A stretch of 19,879 nucleotides of DNA from Clavulina sp. PMI_390 (Eukaryota; Basidiomycota; Agaricomycetes; Cantharellales; Hydnaceae). The DNA lies in assembly GCA_015039315.1 (NCBI GenBank), contig WIDE01000222.1, positions 5,709 to 25,587 on the forward strand, in the 5' to 3' direction. The translations under genes and the position numbers were made by a program. The notes below the pieces were generated by a model. That model ran no database searches and had not been told where the DNA came from. It saw only the letters and a program-made list of their open reading frames with translations. Shown piece by piece: positions 1 to 9,138 of this stretch (its first letter is position 1; the number at the start of each line of letters is the position of its first letter).

Positions 1-296
1 ACCAAGGTCCTATTTCCACATCCCAAAGTCAGGTTTATTAGTGAAAAATGCGAAAATGAGAGGTATCTGACCCATGCACCATATTCCCTTCTACAGGAGC
101 ATGAGGGAAAGTATTATTACTACTTTTTCTGACAGCTCGTGAGGGTTTCTGCTTGTTTCAGTAATGCTCTTAGTTTTGCTTTATTTGCTGCTCAGAGCTC
201 TAAGCAGCGACCAAAGCAGGTCCAAAAGTAGCGCTGCTTTACGCTGTTGGCGGGAAAATCCTTTCATACGTGCACCCACTACAGTAGCGAGCATAT
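1..296. other. Left flank without a recognisable gene
   Basis: I see no supported gene here. A short ORF on each strand between about 164 and 376 runs into the inverted-repeat element that starts at 306 and matches nothing I know. The stretch is best read as the insertion flank of that element. Its last bases, followed by positions 297-305, give the left copy of the target-site duplication. Confidence 0.5.
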
Positions 297-305
297 ACAT
301 ACAAA
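297..305 (+). repeat. Target-site duplication, left copy (ACATACAAA)
   Basis: The nine bases directly outside the left inverted repeat are identical to 1583-1591, directly outside the right one. They are in direct orientation, as expected for duplicated target DNA. The match stops at exactly nine bases at the junctions. Confidence 0.8.
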
Positions 306-345
306 GGGTAATTCTATTTGCCACCCCCCGGGTGACTATCACCCC
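306..345 (+). repeat. Left terminal inverted repeat
   Basis: These 40 bases pair with 1543-1582 with a single difference (C against T at the 24th base). Beyond position 345 the two ends diverge. The outer edge abuts the left ACATACAAA duplication. Confidence 0.85.
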
Positions 346-365
346 CAGGGGGGTGATAGGCACCC
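330..365. repeat. Subterminal hairpin, left end of the element
   Basis: CTATCACCCCC (336-346) pairs perfectly with GGGGGTGATAG (349-359) across a two-base loop. After one mismatch the stem extends by GGGTG (330-334) with CACCC (361-365). It overlaps the inner part of the left terminal repeat. Confidence 0.75.
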
Positions 366-375
366 CCCTTTTTTA

Positions 376-411
376 GTGTCACAAATTTATGCAAATCACT
401 ATCTGTGACAC
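376..411. repeat. Small inverted repeat GTGTCACA / TGTGACAC
   Basis: GTGTCACA at 376-383 and TGTGACAC at 404-411 form a perfect 8-bp inverted repeat around 20 bases. It lies just inside the left hairpin of the element and could be a transposase-binding or structural site; that role is a guess. Confidence 0.5.
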
Positions 412-1477
412 AAGATGACATCTTCTTTGGCAGGAACTCGAGGTTGTCACCGCTGCCAGGATCCCCCACCTATCCGGCTTCTTTGATATAATAGGTGTGA
501 GCGGTCGGTAGTGATCTACTCTACATGTGACCACCACAGCAGCGCTTCCAGAGGATTCTCAGCACTCAGCATAGGTTTCATAACTATCCGCACTGAAGAC
601 TAGGAATTATATGCTGCCCGATGCCCTTTGCACACTCATTACACGGTTTAAGTACTTCAATCTATGTGTTTTTGTGCATCTTGTGGGCGGGAAGGGCGGA
701 ACTACATACTTCACGCAAGATGTATCTATACTAGCTAGTAGAACGAGATCAGTTTTGGCATTTTCTTGCATGAAGCGATCTACCAATCTAATGTTTTTAG
801 AAGCGATATTTGGATCACAACCACCCTTTTCCATACGCAATCTAGTATACCGTCCAGCCACTGCTGAGTCGAACGGAAGTGCATAGGTTGATTGATTCAC
901 GGACACTTCAAATACCTATCTTTCTCTTTTCTCTATTCTGACGATTCTAAAATGTTCATATGCCTCTTAAAGGACGATCGATCATGTTAAGGTTATAGTT
1001 TCTACGAGTTTCTTGAGGCTCAACATCCGGGTGTGGCTCTAAACCTTATTGGTTCCCCCTAACACGTCTCGATTGGAACAGTATCATTGGTCTTTATACG
1101 AGACTTTCATGATATCACTTATATCATATTCTCGATCCCTATCTCCACCAAAACCTTTTGTGTTACTCCTATTCTTGCTTGTTCTTTCTTTTTCTCTGTG
1201 ACGTGTGCACACGAGAGCTTGCACGTCCCTCCTGCGTCGACACTAGCATGGTGGTTCATTTTCGAATCACTAAATGCATTGTATACTGAGACTAAATTAT
1301 ATTGACAGCACTATTTTCTCTCGTACAATCCTATCTGTTGCCGCCGCCTCTTCTGATGTCCCCCGGCCTTCTCATCATTGCGCCTGGCGTGCGGGTAGCC
1401 GTACTTTCAGGCTCAGTCTTTTGAAGCGATCGGCGGTGACAGGGAAGAGTGCGCTTCGCTGTCAATGAGTGTGACGG

Positions 1478-1514
1478 AAGGGGGGGTGGTGGATTGTCAC
1501 CACCACCCCCCCTT
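1478..1514. repeat. Subterminal hairpin, right end of the element
   Basis: A perfect 15-bp stem (1478-1492 with 1500-1514, G-rich against C-rich) encloses a seven-base loop. It is close to the right terminal repeat and mirrors the hairpin at the left end, although the sequence differs. Confidence 0.75.
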
Positions 1515-1542
1515 GACGAAACCGGCTCCGGCCCGGAGGGGA

Positions 1543-1582
1543 GGGGTGATAGTCACCCAGGGGGTGGCAAATAGAATTACCC
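1543..1582 (-). repeat. Right terminal inverted repeat
   Basis: This is the reverse complement of 306-345 with one mismatch. It is followed directly by the second ACATACAAA copy at 1583-1591. Confidence 0.85.
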
Positions 1583-1591
1583 ACATACAAA
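1583..1591 (+). repeat. Target-site duplication, right copy (ACATACAAA)
   Basis: This is the perfect direct copy of 297-305, abutting the right inverted repeat. Confidence 0.8.
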
Positions 1592-4500
1592 TCATATCAT
1601 GTTTCTTTTTAATTAGCTCTCCTTTTCTTTTCGTTTGTGTCGGTCCGGGGGGAAAGATCCCAAGGTCGGGCTCAAGGCGGAGGGCCCAGGGACTCATCCA
1701 TTGCCCAGTCGAGAGGCATACTTGCAACCTTGCAAAGCATTCCAAGTTAACCTGGAATGAATCATCGACGGACTGTCCCAGGAGCGCGCGTGACCCCACA
1801 TTTCGACTATTGTAGGAGAGAAAATAGTACTGCCAATGTAATATAATCGCAACCTACGATGGATGGAGTGACCTACAGAGGAACCACCTCACTGCCGTCC
1901 GCACAGGGTGCGAGAGAGTGATTGACAGAGCAAATTGAAAGGGTGACTAGACACACTGTCCGATCTACACAACTATCCGAAGCCCTTAGCAATGATCACA
2001 CTCGCAATTGTCCAGATACCGTTATTATAACGATGAGGTGCACCAGATATCCATTTCCTCCATTTGACACTTGTGAAACCCTCCTAATCAAGACGAATTG
2101 TCACCGCTTTATATTCTTCTATCTAAAGCCTACGCTAAGTACAGTGTATCTGAATCGTTCTATTCGTCCTTTGCACCCCTACGGGTTGGCGAGTGTTTTC
2201 CTGCTTACCCAATCTTCCTCCCGACACCAGAATTGATATGTCAATGGAAGAAGGACGAACTGAGGAATGCGGGATCTTTGGACTTTCAGCAACAAGAGAA
2301 GATCGCTAGGGATCCGGAAGAATGCGCCAAAACGCTCTTGTAGTTGACATGGTGGGGGAATAACGGGATGTCACGATTGCTTGCCGTTTCAAATGGCAGG
2401 TGGCTATGGCTGGACGGAAACATCCTGTTCCTGAATAGCCACGGAGACCTTGGGGGAAAGGCATGGGCCCTCTCCGCTCATTGCGAGGCAGCAGTGAGAG
2501 TAAGCATCACGGTGAAAGATAAGAGGTGAAATGAGTCAAATGAGAATCCGTCCCTCGGCTCAGTTGAATAACACGAGCGCAGCATCCCTCGTAGTTGTTA
2601 CAGGTGTTGGGCTTGAGAGCTAGGTCAAAATAACCTGCGGGACGAATTATCGAACGGGTTGTCAGGATGAATAAGCATCAAACTATTACCAGATAGTAGA
2701 GGGCTCATCGGTCGCAGTAACCTAATCAGGATCTTCCATCCTCTGGATGGTGCTGCACGTTTTGCAAGCAGGAAAAGCTTTCGTTTTCTAGTGTGGATGA
2801 CCAGCTAAGCGATCATGGCCGGGAGTTCCCTTGATTTTCTTTATCAATCAGCCGCATTTTATATCTTGACAGTGAAATCTAAGCTCAGATGGGGTCCATA
2901 CTGCACGTACATTGGATGTACTTCGTGGTACTCATTCACTGTACACCATATCCCGCGTATCAACTTATCTTCCCAGAGACTTATGATATTTGCAGCAATT
3001 CTAGGAACAGGGAACGTAAGTAGATCTGACCTACTGGAAGCGCTCTGGCATATCAAATTTAGTAGTTGACATGCGAAGCGCAGCTTTTTTTACACAACAA
3101 TATATTTCAGAGCAAACAAAGGCTAACAGCCATGTTAGAATGATCGTAGTTGTATGTCGAAAAGAGCTTAAAAAGGATCCGCGGCGGGTACAGTCGTTCC
3201 AGTTGGTGATTGGTGCGTTTGTCCCGTAATCTTACTGTCCGCAGCGTGAGAAAATTTAATCCAGATTTCACCATGTTCAGTGAGCAAACTCCGACGAGAT
3301 CTCCCTGAGTAATTTCGTATGCCGCTCAATGATCATGTGCTCGCCCGATAGCCGCTGACTCACCTGATTTCGCCTTCCCTGTAATTTCTGAACCAGACGG
3401 GTGTTGTGAGCCATCAGACGCCACTGTAGCTAGTTCGCAATCCATTTCCCGCCTATGCGCTTGTTTCGTGTTCGTGTCATTCTCCAAAAGAGATTTCTCA
3501 ATCCCCCCCCCCCCCACACACACATTTTTCCTCCGTGCCCACTTTTCAACTCCTCCCTTCGTCTCGGAGGATTCCATCGTCCCACCGGCATCGCGAGCCA
3601 TCATACTCGTTGTGCGATGTCGAGGAGGCCCAGGAGGCTATGATTTCGCAGCGCCATTCAACATATCCTATCAGCTTACCACATCCGCTGGTGACGTCCA
3701 AAATCACATTGCCCCCCGGCTGATGCTCGGGATGCTTGCTAGATCGGCCATATGAGTGCAAGGGCCTGTGGAACCCTTGAGCCTAACAAACAACGCTGAT
3801 CAGTGTCTCATTCAAGAGCGAGACTGAGGCAGTCCCTGTGTGCGCCTTCTGCTTTTCACGCCTTCCTGCTACCTTGCGACTCTCGTCCTACTTATGGACC
3901 CAGCAGCGACTGATTTACCAGTGGTAAGCCTATCACACGGGAGTTTGCCTCACTATGGATCCGCAGGCATATTCATCTCTGCTGCTCTGATACTCCAACC
4001 CTTCACTCTGGGTATATCCTCAGCTCGCTGCGTGGAGCTCAGGACCGGTCGAATTCCCGCCCTTCACGCAGGCCAATGATTATAGTCTCACTTTAGTTAG
4101 CACACCATCACTTTGCCGTCTACGATATTCTTTATCTTCATTTGCGTCATTGCGGTCATGTGTAAGTCCTATGTCCTGAAAATCCCGAGTTTGTTGTTCC
4201 GAGGCTCACCAAGGTCACCCTTTTCACCAAAAGAGCGGTATTCAGCGGTTCCCAATACCAGTCTTCTTCAGGGCGAGGGATAATATGGGCGCTATTCGCA
4301 ATTGTATACAAACACCGCCGATTTATATATTCCTATTTGTGCTTGTGCGACTGAATCATGATCACGTGGACTTCTGCGCGCGCGGCTATCGCATTCGGAT
4401 TCTGCACCTCTTGAATATTTATCCACATCCAAAAAATGTCCTTCCCAAACCGTCCAATTCTGTCTAGGATGCTCGCTTAAATCGTTCAACGGAAGATTGG

Positions 4501-4720
4501 CCTTCCGGGGTAATCAATCTCCAGCTCTCTCATCGTGGAATCAAGTTCTGAGTCTACCATGAGTTCTAGGAGTGATTAACTAGGGTTTTCTGAATTAGCG
4601 CCCCCTTTTGATACGCTTGAACGATAAGCCCGGCGCGACGAGAGCATAGGACACGTTTAGATGGTGCAAGCTGTCGGGCATGGGGGGTGGGGCATTCTGT
4701 GGACGTGCGTTTCATCATAC

Positions 4721-4730
4721 TATATATAAG
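4721..4730 (+). promoter_or_regulatory. TATA-box-like motif
   Basis: TATATATAAG is followed about 100 bases later by a good-context ATGG (around 4829) that opens only a 20-codon frame before a stop. It could drive a spliced or non-coding transcript, or be chance. It lies about 700 bases upstream of kinase gene A, too far for a simple core promoter of that gene. Confidence 0.2.
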
Positions 4731-5258
4731 ATCACGAGGCTAGTACCTCGGTTGGTAGGCGTAGTCCGAGAACACATTCCGATGTGAACGACTCAAGGTG
4801 CGCGCCCAGGCTTGGACCACTAAGCGAGATGGCGTGGTATCCGTTCCACAGCGGAAGGATTTGTCCCATCACATTTACACCGTCGAATGAACACTATAAG
4901 CCGAGCGACAATCTCTAATCTGTTGAATCAGCATCCACTTTCGTTGTTCAAGAGTATGAAGAGTCTCCTCACTCTCTCATACGTGGCACTGTGGCAACGA
5001 CCTCGAAAAGACTGGGGATTGAGGATAGCAATTCAACGTCGTCAATAGTTCCTTCTGTAGTCTATCAACGGACCCTTGCATCAAGCGATCATGTAGAGTT
5101 GATGCCCGAACGGCCCATTCACTGCACGTTTCCCTTGAGGCACCTGGCCTCCGAGACTCATAATTGCTAATTCCCATGATGGTATGAAATAATTTGATGG
5201 GCTACATGTGTCTCCAATGCGGAAAGGTCGTGGTGACTAGTCGACTTTGTAGTATTTA

Positions 5259-5288
5259 GGGGTACCCACTTGGGGAGGGGGAGGGGGG
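5259..5288 (+). promoter_or_regulatory. G-quadruplex-capable tract upstream of kinase gene A
   Basis: Four runs of at least four G occur at 5259-5262, 5272-5275, 5277-5281 and 5283-5288, with loops of 9, 1 and 1 bases. This satisfies the usual quadruplex pattern apart from one slightly long loop. It lies about 140 bases upstream of the start of gene A on the sense strand, so it would fall in its promoter or 5' UTR. A regulatory role is not shown. Confidence 0.35.
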
Positions 5289-5360
5289 TCCTGCTCTTAC
5301 CTCCGGCGCCTTCTACGATAGCAAGCTCACCTTTTGAAGGCTCTTCACCCTCTAAGACCA

Positions 5361-5418
5361 GTTGCGCTTATATTTACGTAATCTATACCCACAGCGACTA
5401 ACATTTTGTCCCATTCAG
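5361..5418 (+). other. Probable 5' UTR intron of kinase gene A
   Basis: A branch-like GACTAAC followed about 20 bases later by CATTCAG (ending 5418) looks like a real 3' splice site, seven bases before the ATG at 5426. The possible exon between them contains an in-frame TAA at 5420-5422. This supports 5426 as the true start and places the intron in the leader. The donor is uncertain: GTTGCG at 5361 would give 58 bp, in line with the other introns, and GTAATC at 5378 would give 41 bp. Confidence 0.4.
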
Positions 5419-5425
5419 TTAATCT

Positions 5426-7171
5426 ATGGCTGAACAGCTATCTAGTGAACATCCGCACGCGGGGTCTGAAGGGATCCTATCCCAAATGTTGACGAAGCCT
5501 CCACAGAAAACTGTTGCTGAGATGATCCATGGTCGATTCCAATTCTGGATGGTCCGTACTTGTCTCTCAACGTTTGGTCTCCCATTTTTGATTGCTACAT
5601 ATAGCTTCCAAGTCATACCCCTCCCGTTGCAGCTGCTCCAAATCACACAGATGCACTCGTATGTCGCAATGCTATCAGAAGTTCTTGGCATACTTCATGA
5701 CTAAAGCCAATTTATTTGAGTTTCTAGACCCCCGACAATGTGGAAGTGGTTGTAAATAGCAATTCGACAGTATTAGGCAACGAGAAGTCCAAGAACGATG
5801 TGCCAAAGATTCCCGCTTCCATACGGGGAAGGCTCGGGATAGACCCGCAGCTTGAAGTTTCGAAGTTTTCTCTGGAAAAGCAAACAGCTCTTCTGAATCA
5901 ACTTTTCAATGTTCGTCCGTACATATATATTCGCTTGCATTGCCTTATTGCCTGTCTATATTCTACAGGATATGCAAGATCGATCAGTTCCCCAAGAGCG
6001 TCGCGAAGTCCTACGATGCTTGCAGGATTTCTGTTATTATTTTAGCTCTCTCCCACAATCATTCAAATTGGAAGGCGTCACCTTTTCACGGGCGGAGGCG
6101 ATGGGCCGAGGTGGAGAGGCTACCAATTACCGTGGCCAAATGGGAAACCAGGACGTAGTCGTCCGCGAGATGTTTCTAACATCAGTAGAATGGAGCAAAC
6201 CCGGTGGACGCGAAGTTGCCAGAGTACGTGCATTTCACTATCTGTTTGACTGACACACAGTTATGAAGCTTAGAGCAGCTTGTCCATCGTGAAGCCATTA
6301 CACATTCTCAATTAAACCACGCGAATGTTCTTCCTTATTTGGGAGTATTTCATGAGACGGCTGAATCGCCTCCCCTCACAATCATTCCATATATTGCGGG
6401 CGGCTCGCTTCAAGGCCTAATAAGCCCGAAAGAACCCCTCGGAGCAGACAAGTTTCGGAGCATTGTAAGTCACTTGCAATCAGATGACAAACAGACCTAA
6501 CACGAACATCTGCAATGAACCAAACAGTTACTTGGGATCTTTGAAGGGATAATTTATTTGCACTCCCTTGAACCGCCAGTGATCCATGGAGACCTTCACC
6601 CTGTAAGTACAACATTCACTCTTGCTTTTGCACTTGCTCGTTTGTCAAACGTGAAATCTTATCTTAGGGAAATGTTCTGCTTGACGAGGATGGTAAGGCA
6701 TATTTGTGCGACTTTGGCCTCAGTCGTATCCGCCATGAGGTCACTCGAACAAGAACACAGCTCCAAGGAGGTGGCCAGACGCGATTTCTGGCTCCGGAAC
6801 TCACTGACAGTACATTGGCTCGGTTCCGCACCACCTGGGAAAGCGATTTATATGCCCTTGCCATGCTGATTTTTAATATGTGGGCCGGAGAAAGGCCATT
6901 CGCAAAGATTGAGCTTGAGTGGAAGGTGGCCGTGGCCTCAGTCAGTGGTCAACGGCCAGGAATGCCTCACGGTCTGAGGGTTGCTATCCCGCAAGTAGCC
7001 GAGAAGCTACTATGGGAGTTACTTGAGAGGATGTGGGCACAAACTCCGCTCAATCGTCCACCATGTAAGGATGCATTGAACCAGTTGAAGAAGATATTCA
7101 ATACAAAGGCATGGGCTGCGCCGCGCATGGAGTCAAAATCGTTTCACATAGACCCATATGTAGATCATTGA
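5426..7171 (+). CDS. Protein-kinase-like protein A, beta-3 Lys replaced by Arg (485 aa)
   Basis: Exons join 5426-5680, 5728-5910, 5969-6223, 6279-6464, 6528-6602 and 6668-7171, all with phase-0 introns (47, 58, 55, 63, 65 bp). The last four exons align codon for codon with genes B and D, which fixes the splicing. The N-terminal region (1-146) is unlike anything I know. The kinase domain runs from about 185 to 475. It has a glycine loop GRGGEATNYRG near 192-202, then VVVRE with Arg212 where ATP-anchoring Lys is expected. The alpha-C Glu is E236 (HREAI). The catalytic loop is HGDLHP|GN with Asp315 and Asn320, then CDFG (Asp333), FLAPEL (358-363), SDLYALAM (Asp378) and a C-lobe MWAQ...NRP. It resembles fungal tyrosine-kinase-like Ser/Thr kinases. 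Since Asp, Asn and DFG are kept but both usual lysines are gone, activity is uncertain. No signal peptide is evident. The first exon, with GTTCTT and GTTCGT donors, is the weakest part of the model. Confidence 0.82.
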
Positions 7172-7226
7172 CTTTGATATCTTGATGATAAGTTGTTGGT
7201 GATAACTGTCTCGTTCTTGGAATCAA

Positions 7227-7592
7227 ATGATATGGCTGCGTTCGAGGATCACTCACACAAAACTTTCAACAAAGCAATGGCTTTCAAAAACACTTCACTC
7301 CGCATCTTTATCCCTGGAATGGAGCTCCATCTCTATGGAATGCGTAGATAGATATTTATCTATCCGCACAGAGCTTTGCGTGAGCTATCTGGAGGAAATG
7401 GTGCTGGCCCGATCATTAAAGCCCTCACGGGACGCCATAGAAATAGTCCTCAAAGTCGTTACAAGAGCTTATTCCATATATTTATCTCTCAACCGACTCG
7501 CGCGCATACATCAGAGATTTGAAGTACCTTGTTTTAACCTACGAGCCCCACAAACCACTCCAGCCAGTCAGAAATGTGGGGGCTGGCCATAG
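7227..7592 (+). CDS. Hypothetical ORF of 121 codons downstream of kinase A
   Basis: This is an ATG-initiated single-exon frame 55 bases after the stop of gene A, on the same strand. The translation is mixed, with a helical stretch rich in Leu, Arg and Ile in its second half, and carries no motif I recognise. It may simply be 3' UTR of gene A that happens to be open, or an eroded exon. No homologous piece follows genes B or D. Confidence 0.15.
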   Translation: MIWLRSRITHTKLSTKQWLSKTLHSASLSLEWSSISMECVDRYLSIRTELCVSYLEEMVLARSLKPSRDAIEIVLKVVTRAYSIYLSLNRLARIHQRFEVPCFNLRAPQTTPASQKCGGWP

Positions 7593-7867
7593 CCGAGAAT
7601 AAGTCCCTATTCTATTAATCACGAACGCCAAGACCCCAGCATCTACAAAAACCCTCTTATTCAGTTGGGGATGGATGAGCCCCTTTTGGTCCTTCCTCAG
7701 TGAGATAGCACCTCCAACCCACATTTTGAAGGCAATGCATTGTTGTACACGAAGAACACAGTTTCGGCTGCGCAAAGATGTCGGCGAGCAATGTATCACA
7801 GGGATAGACTTATGATGGTGATTGTTTGGCCTTGTTGGGTAGAGTGTTTCCCACACACCCTCACAAG

Positions 7868-8900
7868 ATGTCAAAACCCTCCGTCGATAGAGCTCAGGTA
7901 CGTACCAAGTTCGCTTGGCATATATTTCAAAGACCTTATTCTTCTGCTTTAGATGTGTCCTTTCCTTGTCCGTACATTCGTGAAATTCAACGGTCACCAC
8001 CGAATGGCGCTGTTTGAGGACAACAACTTGCCTGTAGCAGATGAACTGCAGCTCTATGCGTGGTGAGTTAAGACGACTCTTCCTCCTAAAACTCTAGATG
8101 TATCGCGACTATCGCAGTCTTAAGCACACTGGATTTTTTTAATCAGGAAAGACACTTCCCTTCGCGAGCTGGTCGTGACACTCCGCGCGCTCCCTCCCAA
8201 TCCTCTTACAACAATTCTTCGGCATCCACATGCGCGATACGTTTTCAGGGTCATTTTCCCCGACTTCAGAGGGCATATCTCTTCGAAAGAAATTGGTGCC
8301 ATTTCGTCTCGCGATATTCAATTGACATCCTTGGGCGATGATGATGAGAAGATGTCAGGTGACGCGGAAGACAAACTACGAGGAGAGCGGACTCTAGAGG
8401 AGCTTCAGCTGAAACCTGGGGACCTTTTGGACGTCGCTGTTATAGTGCCCTTGGCAAAAAACGATTCGTCAGCGCGTTCTGGTACCAGGGAGGGCTCACA
8501 ATTGCCGACCAACAGCGGTGCCTGGGCGAACGCCAATACAACGAATGGCGTCGGAACTACTCTAGCGCCCCGTGGCTCTCACTGGCGGGGTGGCGCACCA
8601 GCTGGGCGCGGGTTCCGGCGCGGTTCCGTTGATGACGAGCATGACAGTCCTCGGGGTCGGGGAGACAGCACCTATATCGCGCGTGCAGGAGGCCGGGGAG
8701 GTGTTCAACTATTGAACAGGAGGGGCTTTCCGAGACGCAGCTCACCGGACCGCACGCTTGGTGGTAGTGGAGACACTCGACGCGGTCGCTCCAAATCACC
8801 ATCACGCACACGTTCTCGTTCGCGCACTATATCACGCTCTCGGTCCCCACCGCATCGCGGTCGCTCTCTGTCGTATTCTGGCTCCCCTATTGGCGATTAA
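7868..8900 (+). CDS. SAP18: SAP18 (Sin3-associated polypeptide p18) with C-terminal RS-rich tail (297 aa)
   Basis: Exons are 7868-7897, 7953-8062 and 8147-8900, with introns of 55 and 84 bp and good donors (GTACGT, GTGAGT). The spliced N-terminus reads SVDRAQMCPFLVRTF, then NGHHRM, ELQLYAW, SLREL, YVFRVIFPD, SKEIG and LKPGDLLDVAV. This matches the order and spacing of the SAP18 ubiquitin-like fold (about residues 7-139; human CPLLLRVF, GRHHRM, ELQIYTW, KEIG, GDYLDIAI). SAP18 is a nuclear adaptor of the Sin3 histone deacetylase complex. With RNPS1 and Acinus it forms the ASAP complex that binds spliced mRNA. Residues 72-82 and 104-119 hold insertions relative to human. The last about 155 residues are an extension: Gly/Arg-rich (RGRG, GGRGG), then from about 259 an RS domain (SRTRSRSRTISRSRS). 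Human SAP18 lacks such a tail. It converges with gene B, with 238 bp between the stops. Confidence 0.93.
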
Positions 8901-9138
8901 TTTTCTCATTGATACCTTCCTTTTTTGTCGCTGAACCATCATTCTCAGTTTTAGTCATGATATTCCTTTCGCATGTTAAATGATTAAGTTTGGCCGAACG
9001 AGGACCAAGAAGGGTGTACATGTTTGACGCTAGGGCATAAAGCAGTAAAAATAGCAAGAATCACATCAATAGTGCCTTGCGTGTGTGAAGTTGAGTTATC
9101 TGTAAAGATGCTAATGACGAAACTGTTCTAGCGGTTTT
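8901..9138. terminator. Convergent 3' ends of SAP18 and kinase B
   Basis: This 238-bp interval lies between the stop codons of two convergent genes. It should therefore hold both 3' UTRs and both poly(A) sites, so the transcripts may overlap. The SAP18 stop is followed by a T-rich stretch; no exact AATAAA was seen close to either stop. Confidence 0.35.

Larger units (their letters stand above)
306..1582. mobile_element. Non-autonomous DNA transposon with terminal inverted repeats and 9-bp target-site duplication (Mutator-like candidate)
   Basis: Seen directly: the first 40 bases (306-345, starting GGGTAATTCTATTTGCC) recur as the reverse complement at 1543-1582 with one mismatch. The element is flanked on both sides by the perfect 9-mer ACATACAAA (297-305 and 1583-1591). 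Repeat ends plus a direct duplication of flanking DNA are the signature of a cut-and-paste insertion. Both ends contain strong hairpins next to the terminal repeat. The interior has no ORF longer than about 100 codons, and none resembles a transposase, so the copy would have to be moved by an enzyme encoded elsewhere. Known of families: a 9-bp duplication and long terminal repeats beginning GGG fit Mutator-like elements, whereas hAT elements usually make 8 bp. The superfamily is inference; the boundaries are firm. Confidence 0.8.
1592..5418. other. Gene-poor stretch of 3.8 kb
   Basis: I find no gene I can support. ORFs are short (under about 105 codons), mostly lack an ATG or overlap on both strands, and show no family motif. 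The better ones, with a real ATG, are 2815-3069 (+, 84 aa, good ATGG context, with a GTAAGT donor-like site near its end) and 3326-3604 (-, 92 aa, hydrophilic, Lys/Ser/Gly-rich); neither is recognisable. A low-complexity run of 13 C followed by CA repeats sits at 3503-3524. A TATATATAAG motif is at 4721-4730 and a G-rich tract at 5259-5288. This may be decayed or regulatory DNA, or may hold small-exon genes that cannot be assembled by eye. Confidence 0.5.

Noticed and set aside
607..906. Overlapping plus and minus frames of 91 and 99 codons inside the transposon-like element
   Set aside because: Neither resembles a transposase or any protein I know. The minus frame lacks an initial ATG. They are treated as chance.
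3503..3524. C-run followed by CA repeats as a possible regulatory element
   Set aside because: It is simple low-complexity sequence with no associated gene start.
4738..4800. tRNA-like stretch (CTCGGTTGGTAGGC resembles an A box)
   Set aside because: No matching B box, acceptor stem or anticodon arm could be folded.
7539..8000. 153-codon minus-strand frame overlapping the start of SAP18
   Set aside because: It lacks an ATG at its start, matches no family, and lies opposite SAP18 exons 1-2 and the upstream region. SAP18 on the plus strand is well supported by homology and splice sites.
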